Of a DNA stretch of 64,000 nucleotides, positions 45,156 to 56,440 are shown one piece after another; within the stretch, counting starts at the first letter, position 1, and every line of letters begins with the position of its first letter. The notes under the pieces were generated by a model, which saw only the letters and a program-made list of their open reading frames with translations, was not told the origin of the DNA and searched no databases. Source of the DNA: Nonomuraea basaltis (GTDB taxonomy: Bacteria > Actinomycetota > Actinomycetes > Streptosporangiales > Streptosporangiaceae). A program made the position numbers and the translations under genes. Location: contig NZ_VCJS01000023.1 in assembly GCF_005893125.1 (NCBI RefSeq), forward strand, positions 1 through 64,000. Reading direction: 5' to 3'.

Positions 45156-45783
45156 AAAGCATTACGGTGACAGTCGGTAAAGAAAGATCCAAAACAGGAC
45201 CCTCACCAGAAGGCCACATGTCGCTTCCCCCGGAGACGCGGCAGGGCAGCTCAGCGGATGCGAGACCCGTACTCATAGGGGTTGCCGATCGGTTAAATGG
45301 GGCATCAAGCAGGGCTCGAGCGCCCTGTGGAAATCACGGAAAGTGATCCTTTGGCCGATCCTCCGGCTGACATTCGCCCAGGATGCGGATAGCGTTCTGA
45401 CATGGCACCCGTTCGGGTCCGTGGTTGCGCAGGGTCGGGGTTCCCGGCTCTGCTAGCCGATGCCAGCCGCAGGCAAAACGGTCCACGTAAGGCGACTCTT
45501 TGTCGACCGATCACGGTGCGGCTTAGGGATAAGTCCTGCCTTCCCGAGGGGTCAGATGCCCCTCGCCAGAAGAGAAGGGCAGTAGTGGCAACAGAGCTGC
45601 GAAATCCTCAGCAGGCGGATGTGGGGTCGAAGACCAGGTCGGCCGGGCGGGTGCCATGCGAGTTCCCGGTAACCGCGAGTCGGAAGAGGGTAACGGTGAC
45701 AGAAAGGCAGACAGAAGACCCCGTCCGGCATGCAAGTAGTCGGGCGCTCTTGCTCAGTCGTTAGACGGAAGGGGGGCTGTTGC
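45156..45783 (+). promoter_or_regulatory. 628-base leader/promoter region of hpf without a convincing gene
   Basis: No reading frame here resembles a known protein. Two hairpins stand side by side: CAGGGC/GCCCTG (45310-45327) and ATCAC/GTGAT with a GGAAA loop (45333-45347). Further right there are GGGTAAC and CGGAAG repeats and a palindromic GCATGC. The length suggests several promoters or a structured 5' leader controlling the stress-induced hpf gene. A small RNA cannot be excluded. Confidence 0.45.
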
Positions 45784-46452
45784 ATGGACATCATCGTCAA
45801 GGGCCGGCACACCGGAGTGAGTGATCGGTTCCGCGACCACGTGACGACCAAGCTGGCCAGGATCGAACGTCTGGACAACAAACTCATCCGAGTCGATGTG
45901 GAGGTGTCGAAGGAACGCAATCCGCGTCTCGCCAACCAGCGCGAGCGCGTCGAGCTCACCATTCACTCTCGAGGACCGGCGATCCGCGCCGAGGCCTCGG
46001 CCGACGACCGATTCACAGCCCTCGACATAGCCCTCGACAAGCTGGAAGGCCGCCTCAGGCGGCTGGCCGACCGGCGCAAGGTCCATCACGGCAGCCACTG
46101 CCCGCCCTCGGTGGCGGAGATCACCGCGACGGTCCCTGACGTCGCCGGCCTGGCGCCGCAGATGGAGCCCACCGTCCCCGAGCGGGCCGAGCCCGAGGAG
46201 GACGAGCTACATCAGCGCAGCGACAAGCTCTACGACGACATCGTCCCGATCGAGATGGACGGCGAGGGGCCGCTCGTCGTGCGGGAGAAGTTCCACCGAG
46301 CCGAACCCATGACGATCGACCAGGCTCTTCTCGAGATGGAGCTGGTCGGGCACGACTTCTACCTGTTCCGCGACAAGGAGAGCGGCCAGCCGAGCGTCGT
46401 CTACAACAGACGCGGGTACAACTACGGCGTGTTGCGGCTCGTAGAGCCCTGA
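45784..46452 (+). CDS. hpf: Long ribosome hibernation promoting factor
   Basis: A 222-residue long-form HPF. The N-terminal ribosome-binding domain starts MDIIVKGRHTGVSDRFRDHV and covers about residues 1-105; after a charged linker, the C-terminal dimerisation domain is about 165-222 (DQALLEMELVGHDFYLFRDKESG; GVLRLVEP). It binds 70S ribosomes in stationary phase and joins them into 100S dimers. ATG 45784 has GGAAGGGGGG upstream. Confidence 0.96.
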   Translation: MDIIVKGRHTGVSDRFRDHVTTKLARIERLDNKLIRVDVEVSKERNPRLANQRERVELTIHSRGPAIRAEASADDRFTALDIALDKLEGRLRRLADRRKVHHGSHCPPSVAEITATVPDVAGLAPQMEPTVPERAEPEEDELHQRSDKLYDDIVPIEMDGEGPLVVREKFHRAEPMTIDQALLEMELVGHDFYLFRDKESGQPSVVYNRRGYNYGVLRLVEP

Positions 46453-46625
46453 TCGCGCGCTAAAAGATCTTCTCGACCACCCGAGAACCGCGGCATACGT
46501 GCCATCATGGCGGTTCAACGGCTCTGGCCCCCCCGACGAGGAGGAGACGTGAGCGAGCTCAGTCAGGTTCAGATGAGCGAGCGAAGCGAGCGAACGGCTG
46601 TCGCGAGGCGGATCAAGGAGGCCTT

Positions 46626-47324
46626 GTGACCGAGTCCGGCGAGGCCCGCACGCCAGCGAGCGAGCCGATCCGCGTGCTGATCGTGGACGACCACGAGCTG
46701 ATCAGGCGGAGCCTGGCGTTGGCGCTGGCCGCTGAGCATGACATCGAGGTGGTCGGTGAGGCGAGCGACGGGCGGGAGGCGATCGAAATGGCCGATCGCC
46801 TCATGCCTGATGTCGTGCTCATGGACGTGCGCATGCCACGGCAGGACGGGATCGAGGCGGCGAAGGGCATCAAGGCCTCCGTTCCGAGCACCCGCATCAT
46901 CATGCTGACGGTGAGCGACGAGGAAGAGGACCTCTTCGAGGCCATCAAGGCAGGTGCGACCGGCTACCTGCTCAAGGACGTCCAGATCAACGACGTCCCC
47001 GCCGCGGTGCGCGGCGTGCACGAAGGCCAGTCGTTAATCAACCCGGCGATGGCGGCGAAGCTCATCAGCGAGTTCGCGAACATGAGCCGCAAGGAGGCCG
47101 AACGCCCGCCCCAGCTCCCCGTGCCGCGGCTGACCGAGCGCGAGATGGAGGTCCTGCGGCTGGTGGCCAAGGGCATGAACAACCGCGAGATCGCCAAGCA
47201 GCTGTTCATCTCCGAGAACACCGTGAAGAACCACGTCCGCAACATTCTCGACAAGCTGCAGCTGCACTCGCGGATGGAGGCGGTGGTGTACGCGGTGCGT
47301 GAGCGCATGCTGGAGATCACGTAG
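46626..47324 (+). CDS. NarL/LuxR-type response regulator
   Basis: A 232-residue regulator. The receiver domain has VDDHELIRR near 20 and Asp67 in VLMDVRMPRQDG; the LuxR-type helix-turn-helix at about 165-225 contains LTEREMEVLRLVAKGMNNREIA and SENTVKNHVRNILDKL. No sensor kinase is adjacent, so it is an orphan. It occupies the conserved place between hpf and secA in actinobacteria. GTG 46626 follows AAGGAGG. Confidence 0.93.
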   Translation: MTESGEARTPASEPIRVLIVDDHELIRRSLALALAAEHDIEVVGEASDGREAIEMADRLMPDVVLMDVRMPRQDGIEAAKGIKASVPSTRIIMLTVSDEEEDLFEAIKAGATGYLLKDVQINDVPAAVRGVHEGQSLINPAMAAKLISEFANMSRKEAERPPQLPVPRLTEREMEVLRLVAKGMNNREIAKQLFISENTVKNHVRNILDKLQLHSRMEAVVYAVRERMLEIT

Positions 47325-47369
47325 CGAGCCCGTAGCCTGCTGATTCGTCCAACGGGCTACGGGCGCGGC

Positions 47370-48575
47370 TCATCCCGGTCGAGGCGGGGTCATGTTCAGC
47401 ATCGGCACGAGCTCCGGCGGGTCGGCGCGTTCGACGCGTACGGAGTCGCAGCCCACCCACTCGGCCGCCGACCACAGGGCGTCGGCTAACGCGCCGGCCC
47501 ACTTGGCCGGCGAGAGGCCGGGCTCCAGGCTGAGTTGCCTGGCCACCAGCGTGGTGCCCTCGCGGGCGGGGTCGACGCGGCCGATCAGGCGGCCGCCCGC
47601 CAGCACCGGCATCGTGAAGTAGCCGTGGACGCGCTTGTGCTTGGGGACGTAGAGCTCGAGCGTGTACTGGAAGCCGAAGACCCGCTCGGTGCGGCCGCGG
47701 TGCCAGATGAGCGAGTCGAACGGCGACACCAGCGTCGTGCGGTGGCGGCCGCGCGGCTCGGACTCCAGGGCTGCGGGATCCGCCCAGGCATTGGCCTGGC
47801 CCTGCTTGCCCGGCCAGCCCGCGACGGTCACGGGCACGAGACCGGCCGCGCCGCTGAGCAGCACCTCGTCGAGTATCGCCGCGAAGGGGCCCTTGAGCCG
47901 CAGGAAGTCGATCAGGTCGGTCCGGTTGGCCACGCCCAGCGAGCGACCGGCGATGCCGGCCAGGCGGACGATGCACTCCTCGTCGGACAGGTCGTCGGCC
48001 AGGAGGCCGGCGGGGACCACGCGCTCGGCCAGGTCGTAGACGCGGCGCCAGCCGACGCGACGGGTGCAGACCAGCTCGCCGATGTCCAGCAGCCACTCCA
48101 GGCCGATCTTCGAGTCCGACCAGTCCCACCACGGGCCGCCGTTTTTGGCGCCGCCCACGTCGGAGGTCATCAGCGGCCCCGACTCGCGCACCTGCTCCAG
48201 CAGCTTCTCCACGTTGTCTGGGACCTCGTGCCAGCGGTAGCGCCGGTCGCGGAAGGCGCGGCGCCGGAACGCGTAAAGGGGCCAGTGCTCGATGGGCAGG
48301 ATGCACGCGGCGTGGCACCAGTATTCGAAGCTCTGGGCGGGATTGTGCCAGTAGGCGTGCTCGACCTTGGTCCTGTCCACCGCGCCCAGGCGGGCGTACG
48401 CGACCAGCTCGTGGGAGCGGGCCAGGACCGAGATCGTGTCGAGCTGCACGGCGCCCAGCCTGCGCAGCATGGCGGGCACCCCGCTCTTGCGCGCGTCGGC
48501 GCCGATCAGACCTTGCGAGCGCAGGATGATCCGGCGCGCCTCATCGGCCGTCAGGCCGATCGGACCGGTCATCAT
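47370..48575 (-). CDS. Winged-helix AlkX/YcaQ-like DNA glycosylase family protein
   Basis: A 401-residue HTH_42 (PF06224-type) protein. Near the N-terminus LRRLGAVQLDTISVLARSHELVAYARLG contains the QxD motif that separates AlkX/YcaQ-like enzymes from AlkZ (QxQ). YWHNPAQSFEYWCHAA and DSLIWHRGRTERVFGF are further family landmarks. These enzymes unhook interstrand DNA crosslinks and remove alkylated bases; self-protection against DNA-alkylating metabolites is known for relatives. The start is ATG 48575 (MMTGPIGL) or 48572; the frame is open further upstream but without family sequence. Confidence 0.85.
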   Translation of the reverse strand: MMTGPIGLTADEARRIILRSQGLIGADARKSGVPAMLRRLGAVQLDTISVLARSHELVAYARLGAVDRTKVEHAYWHNPAQSFEYWCHAACILPIEHWPLYAFRRRAFRDRRYRWHEVPDNVEKLLEQVRESGPLMTSDVGGAKNGGPWWDWSDSKIGLEWLLDIGELVCTRRVGWRRVYDLAERVVPAGLLADDLSDEECIVRLAGIAGRSLGVANRTDLIDFLRLKGPFAAILDEVLLSGAAGLVPVTVAGWPGKQGQANAWADPAALESEPRGRHRTTLVSPFDSLIWHRGRTERVFGFQYTLELYVPKHKRVHGYFTMPVLAGGRLIGRVDPAREGTTLVARQLSLEPGLSPAKWAGALADALWSAAEWVGCDSVRVERADPPELVPMLNMTPPRPG

Positions 48576-48656
48576 TTCTGCGCTTCCGTAGGGCGATGCA
48601 TGTGAGAAACCTAGCGGCGGGCACCGACAAAACGCCGAGCGCGCCGATTCGCTCCG

Positions 48657-48718
48657 CCCCAACCCGCTACGCGGGCCCAGGTCACAGCGGCCCCAACCCG
48701 CCACGCGTGCCAGGCCAC
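48657..48718. repeat. Imperfect direct repeat in the gap before the HGxxPAAD gene
   Basis: CCCCAACCCGCTACGCG (from 48657) and CCCCAACCCGCCACGCG (from 48692) begin two related units of about 27 bases. They lie in the 318-base gap 48576-48893, which otherwise holds only the terminator at its right end. Confidence 0.55.
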
Positions 48719-48841
48719 CAGCGCAATGCGGGCCCGCGCCTCAGTTCGCCCTCGACCTCGTATCCGCCTCCCGCACTTGAGCCACGCGGCTGGCAGAGGT
48801 TCGGCGGCGGCGGCCGGACAGACGCGGTGCTGTGGGTGGGA

Positions 48842-48880
48842 AGGGAAAAGGCGGGCAGCCGATGGGATCGGATGCCCGCC
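48842..48880 (-). terminator. Terminator of the HGxxPAAD-type gene
   Basis: GGCGGGCA (48850-48857) pairs with TGCCCGCC (48873-48880), and an inner CCGAT/ATCGG stem closes a GGG loop, giving a 13-bp stem with one mismatch. On the minus strand TTTTCCCT follows (48842-48849). This is a good intrinsic terminator 14 bases after the stop at 48894. Confidence 0.85.
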
Positions 48881-48893
48881 TGTGAAGGCTGCG

Positions 48894-49154
48894 TCAGCGG
48901 TGATCTTCAGCGTGCATGCCCGCGCGGGGCGCGTCGATCACGACGTCGGTGAAGATATCGAAGACGAGGGCGAGGACGCCGCCCACGACGAACACTCCGG
49001 CGCCGATCCAGATGAGCGTCCAGCTTTCGGCGACCAGCCCGAAGCCGGCCACGGTGAATCCGGCCAGCATGACCGTCACCGCCAGCCACGATGATGCACG
49101 TCCGCCGTGGCTGCCGAGATTCTCCGTATGCTCCGCCTTCTTCCCCTCAACCAT
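48894..49154 (-). CDS. Small two-helix membrane protein, HGxxPAAD type
   Basis: An 86-residue protein with a short charged N-terminus containing [12 protein letters not shown], then two membrane helices (about 24-44 and 48-68) and the acidic end HAEDHR. The HG motif followed by W before helix 1 fits the small actinobacterial HGxxPAAD-type proteins, though PAAD is replaced by RASS here. The function is unknown. ATG 49154 follows GGAAGGA at good spacing. It is divergent from secA and has its own terminator. Confidence 0.8.
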   Translation of the reverse strand: MVEGKKAEHTENLGSHGGRASSWLAVTVMLAGFTVAGFGLVAESWTLIWIGAGVFVVGGVLALVFDIFTDVVIDAPRAGMHAEDHR

Positions 49155-49377
49155 GACAAATCCTTCCTTTGCCGGATATCTCGCTATTGGTGCGAGCCGG
49201 CGCTCAACCGGCATACCCTCTGCCTTGACCCCATTCTCCCAGACGGGTCTGGCGGCCTCGTCGTCACGGTGGCTGTGTCTGGTTGCGGAACCGCCTACGA
49301 TGGCAACGGGGAAGTTTGTCTCGGCCTCTCCTCCTGGCGGCGCCGCCGGGGTAGACCTGCGAGGAGCTTTACATAAA

Positions 49378-52167
<2,790 letters not shown>

Positions 52168-52181
52168 TCCGGTAGGTCACA

Positions 52182-52212
52182 AGAACCCCCGCCTCCCCGA
52201 GGCGGGGGTTCT
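52182..52212. terminator. Strong hairpin between secA and the convergent Rv3235-like gene
   Basis: AGAACCCCCGCCTC (52182-52195) pairs perfectly with GAGGCGGGGGTTCT (52199-52212) around a CCC loop. It sits between two convergent stops and can serve both directions. Confidence 0.9.
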
Positions 52213-52221
52213 CTCATCTAG

Positions 52222-52668
52222 CTAGGCGGTTTCGAAGTCGGTGCACAACCACTGGACGCCGCGGCGTTCGAGCCGTACGGCGAGGACGTGGTTGCGCTCG
52301 CCGCAGTGGACGAGCACGCACATCTCGACCGCGCCGTCCCGGGGCTCTTTCACGTGCATGCTGCCGGCGAACGGCGGGCGGCTCGACTGGATCATCCGCC
52401 CCGCCCGCACCAGCTCGCGGTAGGCCCGGCCGGTGAGCCGGTCGGCCACGGTCTCCGGGGGGCGCCGGCCTGCGAGCACCTCTGCCAGGGCTTGTCCCAG
52501 GTGGCGCAGCCTGCGCTCATCCGGTATGGCGCCTGGCGGTCCCCAGATCAAGGGATGGCGGTCCAGAGCCAGGGCTCCGTCTATGTGCGGGTCTTCCGCC
52601 GGCGAACGATCGTCGTCGTAGGGCGGCTCAGGGGCGGGGGTGAGGCCGATGCGAGGTGCTGCCGACAC
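52222..52668 (-). CDS. Rv3235-like (DUF6459) protein
   Basis: A 148-residue protein with a Pro/Asp-rich N-terminus and a C-terminal domain beginning RHLGQALAEVLAGRRPPETVADRLTGRAYREL and ending HVLAVRLERRGVQWLCTDFETA. It matches the Rv3235/DUF6459 family that lies beside secA in actinobacteria. The function is unknown. GTG 52668 follows GGAGGA. The 173 bases upstream to the EIIC gene show no gene. Confidence 0.85.
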   Translation of the reverse strand: MSAAPRIGLTPAPEPPYDDDRSPAEDPHIDGALALDRHPLIWGPPGAIPDERRLRHLGQALAEVLAGRRPPETVADRLTGRAYRELVRAGRMIQSSRPPFAGSMHVKEPRDGAVEMCVLVHCGERNHVLAVRLERRGVQWLCTDFETA

Positions 52669-52841
52669 GCGTCCTCCAAATTCCTGGGCGGAGAAAGAAA
52701 CGCTTATAAGAGTTTTCGGCCCGGCTCGGATATACGCGGGGCGCCAGCTTCCGCGATTCACGTGCGGTTATGTCGCTTAAACGATGAAAGTCGGCGAAAG
52801 CTGGAGTCCTTCCGCGCAGTTCCGGGCAGGTGCTGGTGAAG

Positions 52842-54137
52842 CTATGTGGCGCCCGTAACCTCGGTGGGCTCGCGGCCGGGGGTGGGCAGGTTCAGGGCGC
52901 GGATGAGGATGGCGAAGAGGGCGTAGTAGATGAGGAAATAGGCGACGCCGAAAGCGAGGATCAGGCCCATGCCGTGCGTGTTGGACTTGCCGGCGTTCAG
53001 CAGCAGGTCGATGGCGCCGCCCGAGAACGTGAAGCCGAGGCGGGCGCCGAGCTCGGCCATCAGCGCCATCGACAGGCCCGTCAGAACCGCGTGTACGGCG
53101 AAGAGCACCGGCGCCACGAAGATGAAGGCGAATTCCAGCGGTTCGGTGATTCCGGTGATGAAGGAGGTCAGGCCCGCGGACAGCATGATGCCACCGACCG
53201 GCCCGCGGCGGTCGGGCGGGGCGGCGCGCCACAAGGCGATGGCCGCGCCGAGCAGGCCGAACATCATGACCGGGAAGAAACCCGTCATGAAGATGCCCGC
53301 ACCCTGCTCTCCGGCGAAATAGCAGTTCAGGTCCCCGGTCGCGTCCCGGATCGCGCCGTTCACGCCCGCGCGGCACTCCGGGAGCGTGAACCAGACGATG
53401 GTGTTGAGGAAGTGGTGCAGGCCCAGCGGGATGAGCAGGCGGTTGGCGACGCCGTAGATGCCGGTGCCGGCGGTGCCGTGGGCGGAGAGCCAGTCGCCCA
53501 CCCCGGTCAGCCAGTCGCCGACGGGCCGCCACAGCAGGCCGAAGCCGACTCCCAGGACGAGGGCGGCGACGGCGGTGACGATGGGGACCGAGCGGCGGCC
53601 CCCGAAGAAGGCCAGCCACGACGGCAGCTTGACCCGGTAGAGGCGCTGCCACAGCGCGGCGGCCGTGAGGCCGATGACGATGCCGCCCAGGACGCCCGTC
53701 GGGTTCTGGGCGCCCACGTTGAGCGTACGGGTGCCGTCCTGGAGGACGAGCAGGACCTTCTCATAGACCGCGCCCTCGCCCGCGTCGAAGAACAGCGTCT
53801 TGGTGACCCGGTCGAAGACCAGGTAGCCGACCAGGGCAGCTAGAGCCGTCGAGCCGTCGGCCTTGCGGGCGAAGCCGATGGCCACGCCGATCGCGAACAG
53901 GACGGGGAGGTTCTCGAAGAGGGCGCCGCCGGCGGCCGCCAGCACCGCCGCCACCGGGAGGAGCCAGGGCAGCACGCCGCCGAGGCCGTCCGCGCCGAGG
54001 AGATCGTCCTGGCCGAAGCGGAAGAGCAGGCCCGCGGCGGGCAGGACCGCGATGGGCATCATGAGCGAGCGGCCGATGCGCTGCAGCACCGCGAAGGCCG
54101 ATGACCAGGCCGAGCCGTCGCCCATCGCCGCACTCAC
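52842..54137 (-). CDS. PTS EIIC permease, GlcNAc/glucose family, copy 2
   Basis: A 431-residue PTS_EIIC permease: FAVLQRIGRSLMMPIAVLPAAGLLFRFGQ at the start, ADGSTALAALVGYLVFDRVTK, GIYGVANRLLIPLGLHHFLNTIVWF, and GLTSFITGITEPLEFAFIFVAP with the GITEPxEF sugar-binding motif. It carries only the IIC domain and needs the separate EIIB and EIIA encoded at 57508 and 57755. The likely substrate is N-acetylglucosamine given DasR. The start may be GTG 54137 or ATG 54125. It probably shares the dasR-EIIC operon. Confidence 0.92.
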   Translation of the reverse strand: MSAAMGDGSAWSSAFAVLQRIGRSLMMPIAVLPAAGLLFRFGQDDLLGADGLGGVLPWLLPVAAVLAAAGGALFENLPVLFAIGVAIGFARKADGSTALAALVGYLVFDRVTKTLFFDAGEGAVYEKVLLVLQDGTRTLNVGAQNPTGVLGGIVIGLTAAALWQRLYRVKLPSWLAFFGGRRSVPIVTAVAALVLGVGFGLLWRPVGDWLTGVGDWLSAHGTAGTGIYGVANRLLIPLGLHHFLNTIVWFTLPECRAGVNGAIRDATGDLNCYFAGEQGAGIFMTGFFPVMMFGLLGAAIALWRAAPPDRRGPVGGIMLSAGLTSFITGITEPLEFAFIFVAPVLFAVHAVLTGLSMALMAELGARLGFTFSGGAIDLLLNAGKSNTHGMGLILAFGVAYFLIYYALFAILIRALNLPTPGREPTEVTGAT

Positions 54138-54206
54138 CCCCGCTCGGTGGTCCGTTCGCGGGGGAATGGTGGGTTCCTACCACGGCCGCCTGCGGGGAAA
54201 ACCGCG

Positions 54207-55520
54207 CTAGGTCTCGCCCGAGTCGACGTCGGGCTCGGGTTCGCGGCCCGGGGTCATGATGTCGAGCCGGCGGATCAGGAACGTGAACACGACGTAGTAG
54301 ACGACGCCGTAGATCGCGCCGAGCAGCAGGATGCCGGGTAAGTTCTCGGTGTTCGACTTGCTGGCGTTCAGCAGCATGTCGAGCAGGCCCGCGGAGAACC
54401 CGAAGCCGAGCTGGCCGCCGATCAGCGTGGTCAGCGCCATGGCCAGGCCGGTCAGCAGCGCGTGGACGACCAGCAGCAGCGGCGCCACGAAGATGAAGGC
54501 GAACTCGATCGGCTCGGTGATGCCCGTGACGAACGACGCCAGCCCCGCCGACAGCATGATGCCGCCGACCGTGGCGCGCCGGTGCTTGGGGGCAGCCCGC
54601 CACATGGCCAGGGCGGCGGCGGGCAGGGCGAACATCATGATCGGGAAGAACCCGGCCATGAACTGGCCGGAGACCGGGGCGCCGCCGAAGTAGCAGTTCC
54701 AGTCGCCGCCGAGCACCCGGCCGCCGACGTCGCACTGCGGGACCACGTACCAGACGACCGAGTTGACGAAGTGGTGCAGGCCGAGCGGGATGAGCAGACG
54801 GTTGATCACGCCGTAGATGCCGGTGCCGACGGGCCCGAGCGCGGTCAGGGCCTCGCCCGCGTGCCGGATCCACTCGCCGATCACCGGCCAGAGCCAGCCG
54901 AAGAGCACGCCGATGAGCAGCGCCACGATGGAGGTGATGATCGGCACGAACCTGCGCCCGCCGAAGAACGCCAGCCAGGACGGCAGCTTGATGCGGTGAA
55001 AACGCTGCCAGAGGAGTGCGGTGACCAGGCCCATCACTATGCCGCCGAGCACCTTGGTGGGGTTCTGCATGCCGTAGTTGATGATCTCTTTGATGCCCTG
55101 CTCCTGGACCTCCCTGATCAGGACGGTGTCCCGGATGTCGGAGCCGAAGAACATCACCTTGGTGACGCGGTCGAAGACCAGGTAGCCGACCACAGCGGCG
55201 AGCGCGGTGGAGCCGTCGGCCTTGCGGGCGAAGCCGATCGCCACCCCCACGGCGAACAGCAGCGGCAGGTTCTCGAACAGCGCCGCGCCGGCCGCGGCCA
55301 GCACCTCGGCGACCTGGCTCATCCAGGCGAACCCGGCCAAGTCGGCCAGCCCGCCGGGCTCGCCGCCGTTGGAGCCGAGCATGTCGGGCTGGCCGAAGCG
55401 CAGCAGCAGGGCGGCCGCGGGCAGGGCGGCGATGGGCAGCATCAGTGAGCGGCCCAGTCGCTGGAGCACGGTCATGACGCGCGCGAACGGCGAGGGCCGG
55501 GCGGCGGCGGTCTCGTTCAC
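54207..55520 (-). CDS. PTS EIIC permease, GlcNAc/glucose family, copy 1
   Basis: A 437-residue paralogue of the next EIIC gene, with MTVLQRLGRSLMLPIAALPAAALLLRFGQ, GIYGVINRLLIPLGLHHFVNSVVWYV and GITEPIEFAFIFVAPLLL. Like NagE2 of Streptomyces it lacks IIA and IIB domains. It follows dasR by about 50 bases on the same strand. Two IIC proteins next to one IIB suggest either different sugars (GlcNAc versus glucosamine or another amino sugar) or redundancy. Confidence 0.93.
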   Translation of the reverse strand: MNETAAARPSPFARVMTVLQRLGRSLMLPIAALPAAALLLRFGQPDMLGSNGGEPGGLADLAGFAWMSQVAEVLAAAGAALFENLPLLFAVGVAIGFARKADGSTALAAVVGYLVFDRVTKVMFFGSDIRDTVLIREVQEQGIKEIINYGMQNPTKVLGGIVMGLVTALLWQRFHRIKLPSWLAFFGGRRFVPIITSIVALLIGVLFGWLWPVIGEWIRHAGEALTALGPVGTGIYGVINRLLIPLGLHHFVNSVVWYVVPQCDVGGRVLGGDWNCYFGGAPVSGQFMAGFFPIMMFALPAAALAMWRAAPKHRRATVGGIMLSAGLASFVTGITEPIEFAFIFVAPLLLVVHALLTGLAMALTTLIGGQLGFGFSAGLLDMLLNASKSNTENLPGILLLGAIYGVVYYVVFTFLIRRLDIMTPGREPEPDVDSGET

Positions 55521-55572
55521 CGGGCGTTCCTCCGGGGGGTGGAGCCGGGGCGGCCCCGGCGGGGTAAGGCCC

Positions 55573-56313
55573 TCAGCCCCGTCTTACGGGCATTTCGAGA
55601 ATGGTGCGCAGCTGGTAGCGGTCCGCGCGGTAGGTGGACACGCCCAGCTCCGCGCAGAGGCCGCCGGAGAAGGACCTGCGCTGCAGCAGCAGCACGGCGC
55701 CGCCGCGCGGCAGCTTCAGCAGGTCGGCGTCGCTCGGGTCGGCGATGCCGCCGTCGATGGTGAGCTCGCCGGCGTCCATGACGAGGCCGTAGCGGCTCTC
55801 CAGCAGCTCGTACAGTGATTTGTCCGACAGATCATGAGAGGCAAGGTCTGGGGCGAGCTTGACAGGGATGTGCGCCCGCTCGATGGACAGCGGCTCCCCG
55901 TCGGCGGTACGCAGGCGCTCGATGAAGTGCACCTCCTCGCCCGGCTGGATCCCCAGCTCCTTGGCCAGGTGTGCGCTGGCGCGCACGACCCTCCTGTCGA
56001 GGTCGCGCGAGCCCGGGATCATGCCCCGGGCCCTCATGTCGTCGGTGAACGACGTGAGCTGCAGCGCCAGCTCGATCTTCGGCCGGGCGACGAACGTCCC
56101 CTTGCCCGGCACCCGGTGCAGACGGCCCTCGGACACGAGGTGGTCGACGGCCTGCCGGACGGTCATCCTGGAAAGGCCGAAACGCTGGCACAGCTCGCGC
56201 TCGGACGGGATGGCGGCGCCGATGCTGAGCTCGTCGCTGTCGATGAGGTCCAGCAGGATCTCGCGAAGCTGGAAGTACTTGGGCACCGGGCTGTCCGGAT
56301 CGATGTGCGCCAC
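55573..56313 (-). CDS. dasR: GntR/HutC-family repressor DasR
   Basis: A 246-residue regulator with an N-terminal GntR winged helix (PKYFQLREILLDLI; IPSERELCQRFGLSRMTVRQAVDHLVSEG) and a UTRA ligand domain (LRTADGEPLSIERAHIPVKLAPDL). It corresponds to DasR, which binds glucosamine-6-phosphate or GlcNAc-6-phosphate and represses GlcNAc and chitin genes and, in Streptomyces, links nutrition to development and antibiotics. A perfect dre-like palindrome lies 47 bases upstream of its start, so autoregulation is likely. Confidence 0.93.
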   Translation of the reverse strand: MAHIDPDSPVPKYFQLREILLDLIDSDELSIGAAIPSERELCQRFGLSRMTVRQAVDHLVSEGRLHRVPGKGTFVARPKIELALQLTSFTDDMRARGMIPGSRDLDRRVVRASAHLAKELGIQPGEEVHFIERLRTADGEPLSIERAHIPVKLAPDLASHDLSDKSLYELLESRYGLVMDAGELTIDGGIADPSDADLLKLPRGGAVLLLQRRSFSGGLCAELGVSTYRADRYQLRTILEMPVRRG

Positions 56314-56359
56314 GGATCCTCCCCTCGTCTTGACCTAGGCCATAGGTTATGGTTCGTAC

Positions 56360-56381
56360 TGGTCTAGTCCGGACTAGACCA
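56360..56381. promoter_or_regulatory. DasR operator (dre), perfect 22-bp palindrome
   Basis: TGGTCTAGTCC (56360-56370) is followed immediately by its exact inverse GGACTAGACCA. The usual dre core TGGTCTAGACCA is shorter; here TGGTCTAG and CTAGACCA are spaced out by TCCGGA. It lies between dasR and the SIS gene and is the only such site seen in the window, so it could control both divergent transcription units. A TTGACC box flanks it on each side (56330-56335, and inverted at 56400-56405). Confidence 0.88.
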
Positions 56382-56440
56382 CCATATATCGTTAAAGACG
56401 GTCAAGTCCGAGCCGCACTGATTTGAGGGATGAGCCCACG

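Noticed and set aside
45402..45764. 120-codon frame in the hpf leader region
   Set aside because: No family resemblance, no ribosome-binding site, Arg/Ser-rich composition typical of chance frames.
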